A stretch of DNA of 64,000 nucleotides from Bacteroidota bacterium (GTDB taxonomy: Bacteria > Bacteroidota > Bacteroidia > AKYH767-A > OLB10): the NCBI GenBank assembly GCA_016709725.1, contig JADJMG010000001.1:310001-374000 (forward strand), in the 5' to 3' direction. The notes under the pieces were generated by a model. It was not told the DNA's origin, did no database searches, and saw nothing but the letters and a program-made list of their open reading frames with translations. A program made the position numbers and the translations under genes. Numbering within the stretch: the first letter of the stretch is position 1; each line of letters begins with the position of its first letter. Of this stretch, positions 1 through 9,148 are shown piece after piece.

Positions 1-625
1 TTCGAGTTTTAATTACGTCCGCATCCGCTTCCAAATAGCGCGAAGCTTCCACAGAATTAGAATGAATCTCTGCGTTGCTTTTATCAATTAAATTTTCAGG
101 GGTAGTGTCATAAAGATTTGCAACCGCCTTATTCACCATAACAAATTGTCCAACTGCATTTTTAATAAAAATAGAATTCGGACTTTCATTTATAATAGCA
201 TCGGTTATCCTCTTGTTTTCTTCTAATTGTCGTCGAATATTTTGACGTGCTGTAATTTCAATTCCGTGTCCAATTAAATACAATAGTTCTTGTGTCTCTT
301 CACAAAAAACAGGAGACACCCTCCTTAAATAATACTTTTCATTTCCTTCATTATCAAAGTGGGCTTCTTCCCATGTTACTTCACCTTTTGAAATAACAGC
401 TTCTTCAAATTTCCTTTGTCGATTGGCTCCAATCGACTCATCGAGCCCTTTAAAAATACAATATTCAATATCGGTTTTGCCAATAATCCATTCTCGCATC
501 TCAACATTTTTCACTGCGTATGGATTTATGTACAAATACCTAAAATTTTTATCTAAAATTGCAATATCACCATGAAGGTTTTCCAACACGGCTTTGTAAA
601 ACATGTGATTTAATTTATCATCCAT
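1..625 (-). CDS. PAS-domain sensor protein, probable histidine kinase (3' end outside the window)
   Basis: Reading the minus strand from the ATG at 625 gives 208 uninterrupted codons running off the window edge. Residues about 10-115 and 125-208 look like two PAS sensor domains; the second contains an NESPNSIFIKN segment typical of PAS folds, and a short helical linker joins them. The kinase core, if present, lies outside the window, so calling it a kinase is inference. The gene starts 14 nt after the stop of the NtrC-type regulator at 640-2010, so the two are almost certainly one operon, which is how many sensor/regulator pairs are arranged. No signal peptide or membrane segment is visible, so a cytoplasmic sensor is likely. 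Confidence 0.8.
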   Translation of the reverse strand, partial: MDDKLNHMFYKAVLENLHGDIAILDKNFRYLYINPYAVKNVEMREWIIGKTDIEYCIFKGLDESIGANRQRKFEEAVISKGEVTWEEAHFDNEGNEKYYLRRVSPVFCEETQELLYLIGHGIEITARQNIRRQLEENKRITDAIINESPNSIFIKNAVGQFVMVNKAVANLYDTTPENLIDKSNAEIHSNSVEASRYLEADADVIKTR

Positions 626-639
626 ATAAAAAAATAATA

Positions 640-2010
640 TTACAATTTACCTTCTTTAATTAACCGATAAATCGTTGACTTTCCAATGTCCAATTTCTTA
701 GCAGTTTCTATAACGTTATTGTCATATCGATCCAAATAATAACGAATAATCTTATGATTAAACTCATCCAATGTGCAATCTTGATCTAGCAAATCAACGG
801 GTGTACGAGTGGCCGTAAAAGAAATATCATCTACATCAATTTGATCATTTATGGTCATAACAGCAGCTAATTCAACCACTGCTTTTAGCTCTCTAACATT
901 TCCGGGGTATTGATAGGCCAACAACTTTTCTTTAGCAGCAACACTAAAAGTCTTCCTCGATAATTTATTTAAAGAACAAAATGAATCGAGAAACTGTTTA
1001 GCTAAAAGCAAGATATCATTACCTCTATCTTTTAATGGTGGCAGCTGTATGGGCAAACCTAAGAGGCGATAAAATAAATCTTCACGGAAGAGACCCACTC
1101 TTACTTCTTCCGATAAATTTTTGTGCGTGGCCGTAATGATGCGCACATCTATCGGAATAATTTGATTACTTCCAACGCGTGTGATTTCACGCTCTTGCAA
1201 CACCCGAAGCAATTTAACTTGAATAGAAAAATCCAAATCGGCAATTTCATCCAGAAATAAAGTACCACCATTCGCTTCTTCAAACTTCCCAATTCGTGTA
1301 TTAATCGCTCCTGTAAAAGATCCTTTCTCATGACCAAAAAGTTCACTTTCCATTAAATCGCGAGGTATCGCTGTAGCATTAACAGCGACAAATGCTTTAC
1401 TAGCTCGCGATGAATTCAGGTGAATAGCTCGTGCAACCAACTCTTTCCCTGTTCCTGTTTCTCCTGTTAGTGAAACATTAATGCTCGTAGTTGTTGCCTT
1501 TGATATCAAATTAAAAACATGATTCATCTGTTCGCTGTTTCCAACAATCATGTTTCGAAGATCACTTTTATCACCAATTTGCAAACGCAAATGTTTAACT
1601 TCATCTTCTAAAGAAATCTTATTTCGAATATGATTCACTGCATTCCATAGTCGCTCCTTCGTTTCTTCATTTTTTACAATATAATCGTAAACACCCTCAC
1701 GCATCATGGTCAATGCAGTATTTATATCTTCTTGTCCAGAAACAATTATAATTTCTGAATCAGGAACTTTGGATTTTAAAATTTTCAATAATTTATCGCC
1801 TTTCATATCAGGCAACGAATAATCCAAGGTAATGATATGTGGATTTTCATCAAGAGCATTTAACAAATCACTTCCTGACTCAAATCGCTTCACTTTATTT
1901 TCTGGATTTAACTGTAAATGATGCACCAAAAGTTCTCCATACCATAAGTCATCTTCTACCACAAAAATAGTGAGTGGTTTTTCCGCCGAATTCAACTTCA
2001 TTGTATTCAT
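640..2010 (-). CDS. NtrC-family sigma-54-dependent response regulator
   Basis: This is a transcription activator with the classic three-part layout. A receiver domain (about 14-130) has the acidic pair D20/D21, phospho-acceptor D63 and conserved K113. An AAA+ sigma-54-contact domain (about 155-385) has Walker A GETGTGKE at 183-190 and a GSFTGA loop at 230-235. A Fis-type helix-turn-helix lies at the C-terminus. GSFTGA differs from the consensus GAFTGA by one residue. It is expected to remodel RNA polymerase-sigma54 closed complexes after phosphorylation by the PAS sensor encoded 14 nt downstream. A -7-like TATCTTTG sits 7 nt before the ATG. A second in-frame ATG three codons in is also possible. 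Its target genes cannot be read from the window. Confidence 0.93.
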   Translation of the reverse strand: MNTMKLNSAEKPLTIFVVEDDLWYGELLVHHLQLNPENKVKRFESGSDLLNALDENPHIITLDYSLPDMKGDKLLKILKSKVPDSEIIIVSGQEDINTALTMMREGVYDYIVKNEETKERLWNAVNHIRNKISLEDEVKHLRLQIGDKSDLRNMIVGNSEQMNHVFNLISKATTTSINVSLTGETGTGKELVARAIHLNSSRASKAFVAVNATAIPRDLMESELFGHEKGSFTGAINTRIGKFEEANGGTLFLDEIADLDFSIQVKLLRVLQEREITRVGSNQIIPIDVRIITATHKNLSEEVRVGLFREDLFYRLLGLPIQLPPLKDRGNDILLLAKQFLDSFCSLNKLSRKTFSVAAKEKLLAYQYPGNVRELKAVVELAAVMTINDQIDVDDISFTATRTPVDLLDQDCTLDEFNHKIIRYYLDRYDNNVIETAKKLDIGKSTIYRLIKEGKL

Positions 2011-2017
2011 AATTGTT

Positions 2018-2025
2018 CAAAGATA
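2018..2025 (-). promoter_or_regulatory. Bacteroidota -7 element for the NtrC-type regulator
   Basis: TATCTTTG on the minus strand matches the TAnnTTTG consensus and ends 7 nt before the start codon at 2010. The predicted mRNA would therefore have almost no leader. Confidence 0.45.
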
Positions 2026-2075
2026 AAAAAGTATAGAGATACCGAGCGAAAAAGCTGAATTCAATTCAATTAATA

Positions 2076-2083
2076 TAACTTTG
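2076..2083 (+). promoter_or_regulatory. Bacteroidota -7 element for the MFS gene
   Basis: TAACTTTG matches TAnnTTTG exactly. Only 4 nt (CGGG) separate it from the ATG at 2088, so the transcript should begin at or next to the start codon. It is divergent from the regulator promoter about 50 bp away. Confidence 0.55.
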
Positions 2084-2087
2084 CGGG

Positions 2088-3311
2088 ATGCAGAAAAAAC
2101 ACGATCCTTTTGAATCCCTTCGGTATAGGGACTTTCGATTTTTTCTGAGCGGTAAACTTTTATTGACCATTGCCTTGCAGATGCAGGCTATTGTGGCTAG
2201 TTGGATGATTTATGATCAAACCAAAGACCCCTTTGCCCTTGGATTGATTGGTTTGACAGAAGCAATTCCAGCTCTTTCATTAGCCTTACCAGGAGGTTTC
2301 CTTGCAGATCGCTATAATCGCAAAAAATTGATGTTGGTTTCTGTGTTTATGATGCTCTTAGCCTCTACTGGTTTAGTGTATTATGCACTCTCCGATTTTC
2401 AAACTTTAGGTACTTGGCCCGCATATTTAGTAATTTTCTTTATTGGACTCGCCCGTGGTTTTTTCAACCCAGCGCAATCCGCCTTTTGGGCACAGTTAGT
2501 ACCCAACGATAAATATATTAACGCGTCTGTCTGGAATAGTAGTTTATGGCAGGTAGGCGCAGTAACAGGTCCAGCACTCGGTGGATTGGCTTATGGCTGG
2601 TACGGACCTGCCATTACAAGTGCAGCCGTTTGTGTTTTAATGGTTGTCGTTTTTTTTAGTTATTTATTGATTCGACATCAACCCATGCTAATCAGCGATC
2701 GATCAGAATCGATGCGCGCTTCATTAAAAACGGGTATTCAATTTTTCTTTAAACAACAGCTTTTATTGTCGGCAGTAAGTTTAGATCTATTTGCTGTTTT
2801 ATTTGGAGGGGCCGTTGCATTATTACCTGCGTTTGCAGATCAAATTTTACACACAGGACCTGAAGGTCTTGGATTTTTACGTTCAGCACCTGCTATTGGA
2901 GCCGTCATTATGGCTGCAAAGATGGCATTTCGACCACCCGCTAAAGGAGCAGGAAAATTAATGTTATGGTGTGTAGCTGGATTTGGTTTATGTATGATTG
3001 CATTTGCATTATCACAAAGCTTTCTTTTCTCCATGTTTGTCTTGATCTTAAGTGGCATGCTCGATAACGTCAGCGTGGTTATTCGATCAACTATTTTACA
3101 GACTTATACTCCCAATGAAATGAGAGGCCGTGTATCCGCTGTAAACAGCATTTTTGTTGGATCCTCGAATGAAATCGGTGCTTTCGAATCGGGATTGGCG
3201 GCAAAATATTTAGGGTTGGTAAATTCTGTGGTACTCGGAGGGTGTTTAACCTTAGGAGTAGTTGGTATCACTTGGAAAACGGCACCTAAATTGAGAGATT
3301 TAGATTTATAA
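2088..3311 (+). CDS. MFS transporter, MFS_3/EntS-like exporter
   Basis: The protein has 407 residues and roughly twelve hydrophobic segments, a normal size for the major facilitator superfamily. The loop between segments 2 and 3 (about 69-80, GGFLADRYNRKK) is the family's motif A. The overall sequence resembles the EntS/MFS_3 drug and siderophore exporter group, but the substrate cannot be told from sequence. It is divergent from the NtrC-type regulator and convergent with the small hypothetical gene ending at 3317 (5 nt apart). A -7 element lies 4 nt upstream of the start, which supports this ATG. Confidence 0.9.
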   Translation: MQKKHDPFESLRYRDFRFFLSGKLLLTIALQMQAIVASWMIYDQTKDPFALGLIGLTEAIPALSLALPGGFLADRYNRKKLMLVSVFMMLLASTGLVYYALSDFQTLGTWPAYLVIFFIGLARGFFNPAQSAFWAQLVPNDKYINASVWNSSLWQVGAVTGPALGGLAYGWYGPAITSAAVCVLMVVVFFSYLLIRHQPMLISDRSESMRASLKTGIQFFFKQQLLLSAVSLDLFAVLFGGAVALLPAFADQILHTGPEGLGFLRSAPAIGAVIMAAKMAFRPPAKGAGKLMLWCVAGFGLCMIAFALSQSFLFSMFVLILSGMLDNVSVVIRSTILQTYTPNEMRGRVSAVNSIFVGSSNEIGAFESGLAAKYLGLVNSVVLGGCLTLGVVGITWKTAPKLRDLDL

Positions 3312-3316
3312 AAGCT

Positions 3317-3820
3317 TTATTTCTTCACCTCAATATTTTTAAAAAGATTCCAACCATCATCCATATCATACGAACGATCAAACGAAGACGTCCAAGCAAT
3401 AAACAAGGGCTGAAATTCTTCCACTTCATTTCTGAGTACTTCTAAATAAGAAGGATCTGCTAAATTCAATAAACTTAATCCTGTCTCCTGAGCTAATAAA
3501 TTTTGAGCTGCTACTTTTACTAAGACTGCATTTTCCATTTTCGCGGAAAAATAATTGGCATCTTCTGCAGCTAAAATTCCATTTCGTAATTTTCGAACAT
3601 TTGATATCATTACTTCCTTATAATGTGATGAGATATCATCAGAACTCGAAAAAGTTTCTACAATTCCATACACCACATCAACAATTTGACGCGCTTTAAT
3701 CATCAACGGGAGACTAGAAATTCTTTCTTGCTCGCGTCTAATTTCATACAATGCTTCACCACTGGCTGTATCATCATTTATAAAATCATCGTCAAAATCG
3801 TTATTCATATTCCAAAGCAT
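3317..3820 (-). CDS. Hypothetical protein, Bacteroidota type
   Basis: I do not recognise a family. The product is acidic and mostly helical, with no signal peptide or membrane segment, and ends in an aromatic-rich tail (DDGWNLFKN). The frame is open further upstream, to 3904, but a TAACTTTG -7 element at 3856-3863 lies inside that extension. I therefore prefer the ATG at 3820 (168 aa); 3808 and 3871 are alternatives. It is convergent with the MFS gene. Confidence 0.6.
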   Translation of the reverse strand: MLWNMNNDFDDDFINDDTASGEALYEIRREQERISSLPLMIKARQIVDVVYGIVETFSSSDDISSHYKEVMISNVRKLRNGILAAEDANYFSAKMENAVLVKVAAQNLLAQETGLSLLNLADPSYLEVLRNEVEEFQPLFIAWTSSFDRSYDMDDGWNLFKNIEVKK

Positions 3821-3855
3821 ATCGCTAGTATAATTTTTTAACTTTACTTGAAAAT

Positions 3856-3863
3856 CAAAGTTA
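3856..3863 (-). promoter_or_regulatory. Candidate -7 element for the hypothetical gene
   Basis: TAACTTTG on the minus strand, with a TTG 20 nt upstream in the -33 position. It lies about 35 nt before the preferred start at 3820 and argues against the longest reading of that gene. Confidence 0.45.
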
Positions 3864-3999
3864 TGTTCCATATGAATACAAGTCAAGTACATTTTATAAA
3901 CCAATCAATTATTTTACATATCTATCATATCTCAAGCCACTACAATAAATTTTATATCCAAGAAAAATAAGAATTAGTCCAAGAGGATATTCTACCTAG

Positions 4000-4170
4000 A
4001 TTCTACAAACTAGATATTTTCCTGATCCATTCTCTCCATTAGAATATTCCATCTCAGCGGATCCAAAAACGTATACTCTTTGTTATCAATTTGGTTTAAA
4101 TTACAAGCGTTTCTTTTACAATATGTTAAATGACTACACGTCCTATGAAGATGGGCAAAATTCTCCCTAA
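4000..4170 (+). pseudogene. Possible decayed coding fragment
   Basis: A 56-codon stretch without a start codon sits in the gap between the hypothetical gene and secA. Its composition looks protein-like (for example PDPFSPLEYSISADPKTY, then a Tyr/Phe-rich tail). It is preceded by an in-frame TAG at 3997. It may be the remnant of a lost gene, or chance. No family is recognised. Confidence 0.2.
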
Positions 4171-4177
4171 TAAAACT

Positions 4178-4185
4178 TACCTTTG
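4178..4185 (+). promoter_or_regulatory. Candidate -7 element for secA
   Basis: TACCTTTG matches TAnnTTTG. It lies 128 nt before the secA ATG, predicting a leader of about 125 nt. The rest of the 3872-4313 gap shows nothing beyond the coding-like fragment at 4000-4170. Confidence 0.4.
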
Positions 4186-4313
4186 CACTTCTTAAGCGAC
4201 TCTACAAACGAAATAATCCAATAGATTAAAAATTAGTGATGTAGGTCGGCATTGTACAAAAAAAATATTGGACAAAACGATTAATCCAATTGGTAATAGA
4301 ATTCTTATAAAAA

Positions 4314-7300
4314 ATGTTAGATTTTATCAATAAAATACTTAAATCCTTCTTAGGCAGTAAGTCGGATCGTGATTTTAAGGAAACGCTTCCTTATGGGGAG
4401 AAGGTGAATAGTTCATTTTCTGGCTTAGCGCAGCTTAGCAATGATGAGCTTCGTGCCAAGACGGAATCCTTCAAGCAACATATTCAAAACCATATATCAG
4501 ACATTGGAGTTGAATTAACACAATTGACCGAGAGTGCTGAATCCAATGTAGAAATGGATTTACACGAAAAGGAAAAAATCTTTACACGTGTTGACGAATT
4601 AAAAAAAGAACGCAACAAGAGAATCGAAGAAGCATTAATGGAAATTCATGCCGATGCTTTTGCAGTGGTGAAAGAAACTGCTCGTCGATTTACTGAGGTG
4701 GGCGACTTACAAGTTACGGCTACGCAACATGACAGAGACATTGCTGTAAAGCGTTCAGGTGTGGTGATCAATGGCGATCAAGCAACGTATAAAAAATCGT
4801 GGCTTGCTGCTGGAATCGAAGTAACATGGGACATGGTTCATTACGATGTGCAGTTAATAGGTGGTACCGTTTTGCATCAAGGAAAAATTGCCGAGATGGG
4901 AACTGGAGAAGGAAAAACATTAGTTGCTACCTTACCCATCTACCTAAATGCACTAGCAGGAAGAGGTGTACATATTGTTACAGTGAATGATTACCTCGCT
5001 AAACGTGACTCGGAATGGAACGGGCCTCTTTTTGAATTTTTAGGATTGTCAGTGGATTGTATTGACAAACATCAACCCAATTCACCAGAACGTCGCAAAG
5101 CCTATTTGGCAGATATTACGTACGGTACAAATAACGAATTTGGTTTTGATTACCTAAGAGATAATATGGCGCGAAGTCCGGAAGACATCGTACAACGTGA
5201 ACATCATTTTGCGATTGTGGATGAGGTCGATTCTGTATTAATTGATGATGCCCGTACGCCCTTAATTATTTCAGACCTACACCCAAAGGTAATGATCAAG
5301 AATTTCATGCGCTAAAACCAAAAGTGGAGATCTTAGTGAATTCACAAAAAAATTATGTGAATACATTAATTGCTGAAGCGAAAAAGAATTTTGAAAATAA
5401 AGATAAGCAAGAAGAAGTTGGTTTGATGTTATTACGTGCACATCGTGGAATGCCTCGTCATCGTGCATTGATTAAATTCTTGAGTGAGCCGGGTGTGAAA
5501 GCATTGCTTTTAAAAACTGAAAATTCGTATATGGCCGATCAAGGTCGACAAATGCGTTTAAAAGTGGATCCGGAATTGTTTTTCGTGATTGATGAAAAAA
5601 ATCATAGCATTGAACTTTCCGAAAAAGGTGTTGACTTAATCAGCACGAATGCAAGTGATGCACATTTCTTTGAGATGCCTGATGTAGGATCCATCATGGC
5701 TGATTTAGAAAAATCTAATTTATCAGCAGAAGAAAAAGCACAAAAGAAAGAATCACTGATGCTCGATTTCTCCATTAAGAGTGAGCGTATTCATACCATC
5801 AATCAATTATTGCGTGCTTACACTCTCTATGAAAAAGATACTGAGTATATCATTCAAGAGGGGAAAATCAAAATTGTAGATGAGCAAACCGGTCGTGTGT
5901 TAGATGGAAGAAGATACAGTGATGGATTGCATCAAGCGATTGAAGCGAAAGAAAATGTGAAGGTAGAAGCGGCGACACAAACGTATGCTACAGTTACCTT
6001 ACAGAATTATTTCAGGATGTATCACAAGCTTTCCGGAATGACAGGAACTGCAGAAACAGAAGCAGGTGAGTTTTGGGAAATCTATAAACTCGATGTAGTG
6101 GTTATTCCAACCAATCGAAGTATTGCTCGTAAGGACGAAGAAGATTTAGTTTATAAAACAACTCGTGAAAAATACAATGCCGTTATTGATGAGATCGTAA
6201 GACTTACGGATGCAAAACGCCCTGTCTTAGTAGGAACAACATCGGTAGAAATTTCGGAATTGTTGAGTCGAATGCTTTCTCAACGTAAGATTGCACACAA
6301 TGTATTGAATGCAAAAAAGCATCAATCAGAAGCGGAGATTGTATCACAAGCTGGTTTTGCTGGAACAGTAACCATTGCTACCAACATGGCCGGTCGTGGT
6401 ACGGATATCAAATTAGGACCTGGTGTAAAAGAGGCGGGTGGATTAGCCATTATTGGTACCGAACGACATGAGTCGCGACGTGTAGATAGACAGTTACGTG
6501 GTCGTGCAGGTCGACAAGGTGACCCTGGATCATCACAATTCTTTGTTTCGTTAGAAGATAGTTTGATGCGTTTATTCGGATCAGAGCGTATTGCAGGATT
6601 GATGGATCGCATGGGATTGAAAGAAGGCGAAGTGATTCAACACAGCATGATTTCGAAGAGTATAGAACGTGCTCAACGCAAAGTAGAAGAAAATCATTTT
6701 GGAACTCGTAAACGTTTGTTAGAGTACGATGATGTAATGAATGCACAACGTGAAGTGATTTACAAAAAGCGTCGTCATGCATTGTATGGAGAACGGTTAG
6801 CACTCGATTTGCAAAACATGTTATTCGATTTAAATGAAAGCATGGTAGTGGCACATCAAGAAGATCGTGATTTTGCAGGATATAATTTTGAGTTGATGCG
6901 AAATTTCGCAGTGGATAGTCCAGTGACTGAACAGGAATTTATGGGCGGAAAAGCAGAAGACGTTGCTGATAAAATTTACCATGCACTCGACCAACATTAC
7001 CGTACCAAATCTTCCGCTATATCAGAGCGTGCTTATCCAATCATTAAGCAAGTATACGAGCAACAAGGACAGCAATTTGAAAATATTGTAGTTCCGTTTA
7101 GCGATGGAATTCGTACCGTTCAAGTATTAGCGAATTTGAAAAAATCGTATGAGTCGCAAGGAAGTGAAATGATTCGTGCCTTTGAAAGAAGCATTGCACT
7201 AAGTTTCATTGACGATTCATGGAAGGAACATTTGCGTGAGATGGATGATTTGAAGCAAAGTGTACAAAACGCCGTTTACGAGCAGAAAGATCCGTTGTTA

Positions 7301-7651
7301 ATTTATAAATTCGAATCCTTTGAATTATTTAAGAAGATGGTAGATGCGGTGAACCGTGATACCATGTCGTTCTTGTTCAAAGGAAAAGTGGCTATCGACG
7401 AACCTCAACAAGTGAAGCAAGCGCCACTACCGCAACGAAGCGACATGAGCAAATTAAAAGCGACTCATGATGAGTTTCAACAAAATGTTTCTAGCAGTGC
7501 AGGACAAGGCAATATGCCACCGCAAGGACCTCCTCCACCAGTGAAGCATGAACCCATTCGTGTAGAGAAGCAAGTGGGAAGAAACGAACCGTGTCCGTGT
7601 GGATCGGGGAAGAAGTATAAGAGTTGCCACGGGGCGATGGTGGAAGGTTAA
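4314..7651 (+). CDS. secA: Preprotein translocase ATPase SecA (one frameshift in the sequence)
   Basis: SecA is the motor that drives unfolded proteins through SecYEG. The gene reads as two frames, 4314-5315 and 5324-7651. Restoring one G at about 5274 (a GG read as G, just after the RTPLIIS segment) joins them into a protein of about 1112 residues, the normal Bacteroidota size. Visible landmarks are Walker A (MGTGEGKT, about residue 195), the VDEVDSVLIDDARTPLIIS helicase segment, MAGRGTDI, the QLRGRAGRQGDPGSS segment and a C-terminal zinc-binding SEC-C motif (EPCPCGSGKKYKSCHG). SecA is essential, so the break is almost certainly a sequencing error rather than decay. Confidence 0.95.
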
Positions 7652-7656
7652 TTCAG

Positions 7657-7674
7657 TCCCGATAGCTATCGGGA
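7657..7674. repeat. 18-bp perfect palindrome TCCCGATAGCTATCGGGA, copy 1
   Basis: A fully self-complementary 18-mer right after the secA stop. Identical copies are at 29892-29909 and 63071-63088, with a decayed one at 63428-63445. There is no T-run after it, so it is not a standard intrinsic terminator. Confidence 0.85.
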
Positions 7675-7676
7675 TA

Positions 7677-7725
7677 AGAATTCAGAATTTAGAATTTAGA
7701 ATTCAGAATTTAGAATTCAGAATTA
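7677..7725. repeat. Tandem heptamer repeat AGAATTY, seven units
   Basis: Seven consecutive 7-bp units of AGAATT followed by C, T or A. They start 2 nt after the palindrome at 7657-7674. Two units of the same heptamer also follow the palindrome copy at 63071. Confidence 0.8.
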
Positions 7726-7868
7726 GTTTTAGGAATTTAGATAACGCTTCGAAAATAGTTTTTTGATACTGGACGCTGGGGTTTGCGACTGGATGTTAGA
7801 CAGGATAACATATCAGTTTGTATGATCAATACATTTAGATCTTAATCTCTGCAAAAAAATCGGGACAT

Positions 7869-8387
7869 TTACTTATACCCGATTTTACGTGCAGGTGTAG
7901 TCGGGGGAGTGAGGAGCCGTTTTAATGCATGGAAGATATTTCGGATATCCGCACTGTTATTCACTACTTGCTTTTCCAGTGCTTCCATTTTCAACAGTAT
8001 ATCCTTATGTGTCATCAGCATCTCCCGCATCTTGGTAAATACTCTGATGATGCGAATATTCATTTCGATAGCCCGCTCACTGTTTAATACACACGCCAAC
8101 ATTGTTACTCCTTGTTCCGAAAAACAAAAGGGTGCATGTCGAAGACCTTTCCTGTCGTCTTCGTCATTTATATTTTCTCTTCTCCATATTTCAAATTCTC
8201 TATTGTCCATTTCGAACATAAAATCTAATGGGAATCTTGCTGCATTTCTTCGGACAGCCTCTTTCAATCGCTTTGTTTCCACTCCATACAAAACCGCAAG
8301 ATCTCTATCGATCATTACTTTCTGTTCTCTAACTAGACAAATGCGATTGATAATGCTTTCATCTGGAATTAACGTTAATTTGCTCAT
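7869..8387 (-). CDS. ORF6N domain-containing protein
   Basis: A 172-residue protein whose N-terminal part (about 8-95, including VREQKVMIDRDLAVLYGVET and RFPLDFMF) matches the ORF6N domain, a DNA-binding module shared by phages and bacterial accessory regions. A short coiled-coil-like segment (about 125-155) follows. No partner gene is adjacent. It sits in the repeat-rich patch between secA and yifB, next to a transposase, which suggests horizontally acquired material. Its role is unknown; antirepressor-like regulation is only a guess from the family. Confidence 0.8.
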   Translation of the reverse strand: MSKLTLIPDESIINRICLVREQKVMIDRDLAVLYGVETKRLKEAVRRNAARFPLDFMFEMDNREFEIWRRENINDEDDRKGLRHAPFCFSEQGVTMLACVLNSERAIEMNIRIIRVFTKMREMLMTHKDILLKMEALEKQVVNNSADIRNIFHALKRLLTPPTTPARKIGYK

Positions 8388-8408
8388 AACTATTTGTTTT
8401 TGATTTAT

Positions 8409-8449
8409 TTATAAATTGGAGGACGCAATTTGCGTCCTCCAATTTATAA
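8409..8449. repeat. 41-nt perfect palindrome upstream of the ORF6N gene
   Basis: Two 20-bp arms (8409-8428 and 8430-8449) are exact reverse complements around a single T. The core is GGAGGACGCAA facing TTGCGTCCTCC. It begins 22 nt upstream of the ORF6N start. It could be an operator for that protein, a cruciform site or a miniature mobile element. Confidence 0.85.
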
Positions 8450-8526
8450 GTGATTGTATATTAAGTGATTGAATTAATTAATGGTTGATTTTGAGGTAAT
8501 TAGTATTTAAAAAATCATACATCTCA

Positions 8527-8596
8527 TTTCCCCCCAATTAGCTCTATCCATTGAACGGTAATTGATGGCTTCGGCGGGATGTTCGTTGCGGATATA
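8527..8596 (-). pseudogene. Duplicated scrap of the yifB 3' end
   Basis: These 70 bp match 9564-9632, the last codons of yifB, with about four substitutions and one indel. The reading frame is kept on the minus strand (EAINYRSMDRANWG) but the TAG stop is lost. The two copies bracket the transposase and hairpin cluster, so a duplication or insertion event happened here. Confidence 0.8.
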
Positions 8597-8614
8597 TTTT
8601 TTACCGATCTGGAT

Positions 8615-9088
8615 TCAAATTGTACATGTTTCAATCCAGTCGAACAAATAGCGTTGCTGATGTTCAATTTCATACTTGTCTAATAATTCCATGAATTCAT
8701 CCTTAAAGCTTTTTCTTCTATGATGTTCCTTTTGATTTAATATGTATTTAACTACGTTTCCCAAACTTGATTGACTGCAAGAAAATGCTCCATATCCACT
8801 TTGCCATTTAAAATCTTTCCTACATAAATTATTTTCCTTAATAAATTCAGTGCTAGATTTTTTTATTTCTCGTACTAAATCAGATATTCGACAATTTGGT
8901 TTCATTCCAATTAAAATATGAATATGGTCGGGCATTCCGCTTATAGCCAATAATTTTTGTTCATTCTTCTGAATAATACCAGTGATGTATTTATATAGTC
9001 GAACTTCCCATAAAGAGTGAATTAGACTATCTCTACCTTTTACGGCGAATACTAGATGAATGAGAATTTGAGAATAGGTGTTTGACAT
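8615..9088 (-). CDS. IS200-like / REP-associated (RAYT-type) tyrosine transposase
   Basis: A single-strand DNA transposase of the Y1 HUH superfamily. The HUH pair is seen in GMPDHIHILIG, and a candidate catalytic Tyr lies in the WQSGYGAFSCSQSSL segment or in VVKYILNQKEHH near residue 115-130. The family start is MSNTYSQ, so I use the ATG at 9088 (157 aa). The frame stays open to 9184 but that extension runs through the hairpin repeats. No second gene (tnpB) accompanies it. The hairpin cluster immediately upstream (9149-9485) is what one expects for a RAYT and its REP targets. The gene looks intact. Confidence 0.85.
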   Translation of the reverse strand: MSNTYSQILIHLVFAVKGRDSLIHSLWEVRLYKYITGIIQKNEQKLLAISGMPDHIHILIGMKPNCRISDLVREIKKSSTEFIKENNLCRKDFKWQSGYGAFSCSQSSLGNVVKYILNQKEHHRRKSFKDEFMELLDKYEIEHQQRYLFDWIETCTI

Positions 9089-9148
9089 AATATCGTTTTT
9101 GATTAAATAAATGGGCTGAATAAAATTTGCATTTTTCGTCGGTTTGTG

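Noticed and set aside
7657..7674. Palindrome after secA as its terminator
   Set aside because: No T-run follows on either strand, and the same palindrome lies in places where no gene ends.
7942..7959. 18-bp identity between the ORF6N gene and yifB (9626-9643)
   Set aside because: Both encode NSADIR in frame but the flanks differ completely; probably chance, although the yifB scrap at 8527-8596 ends at the same word.
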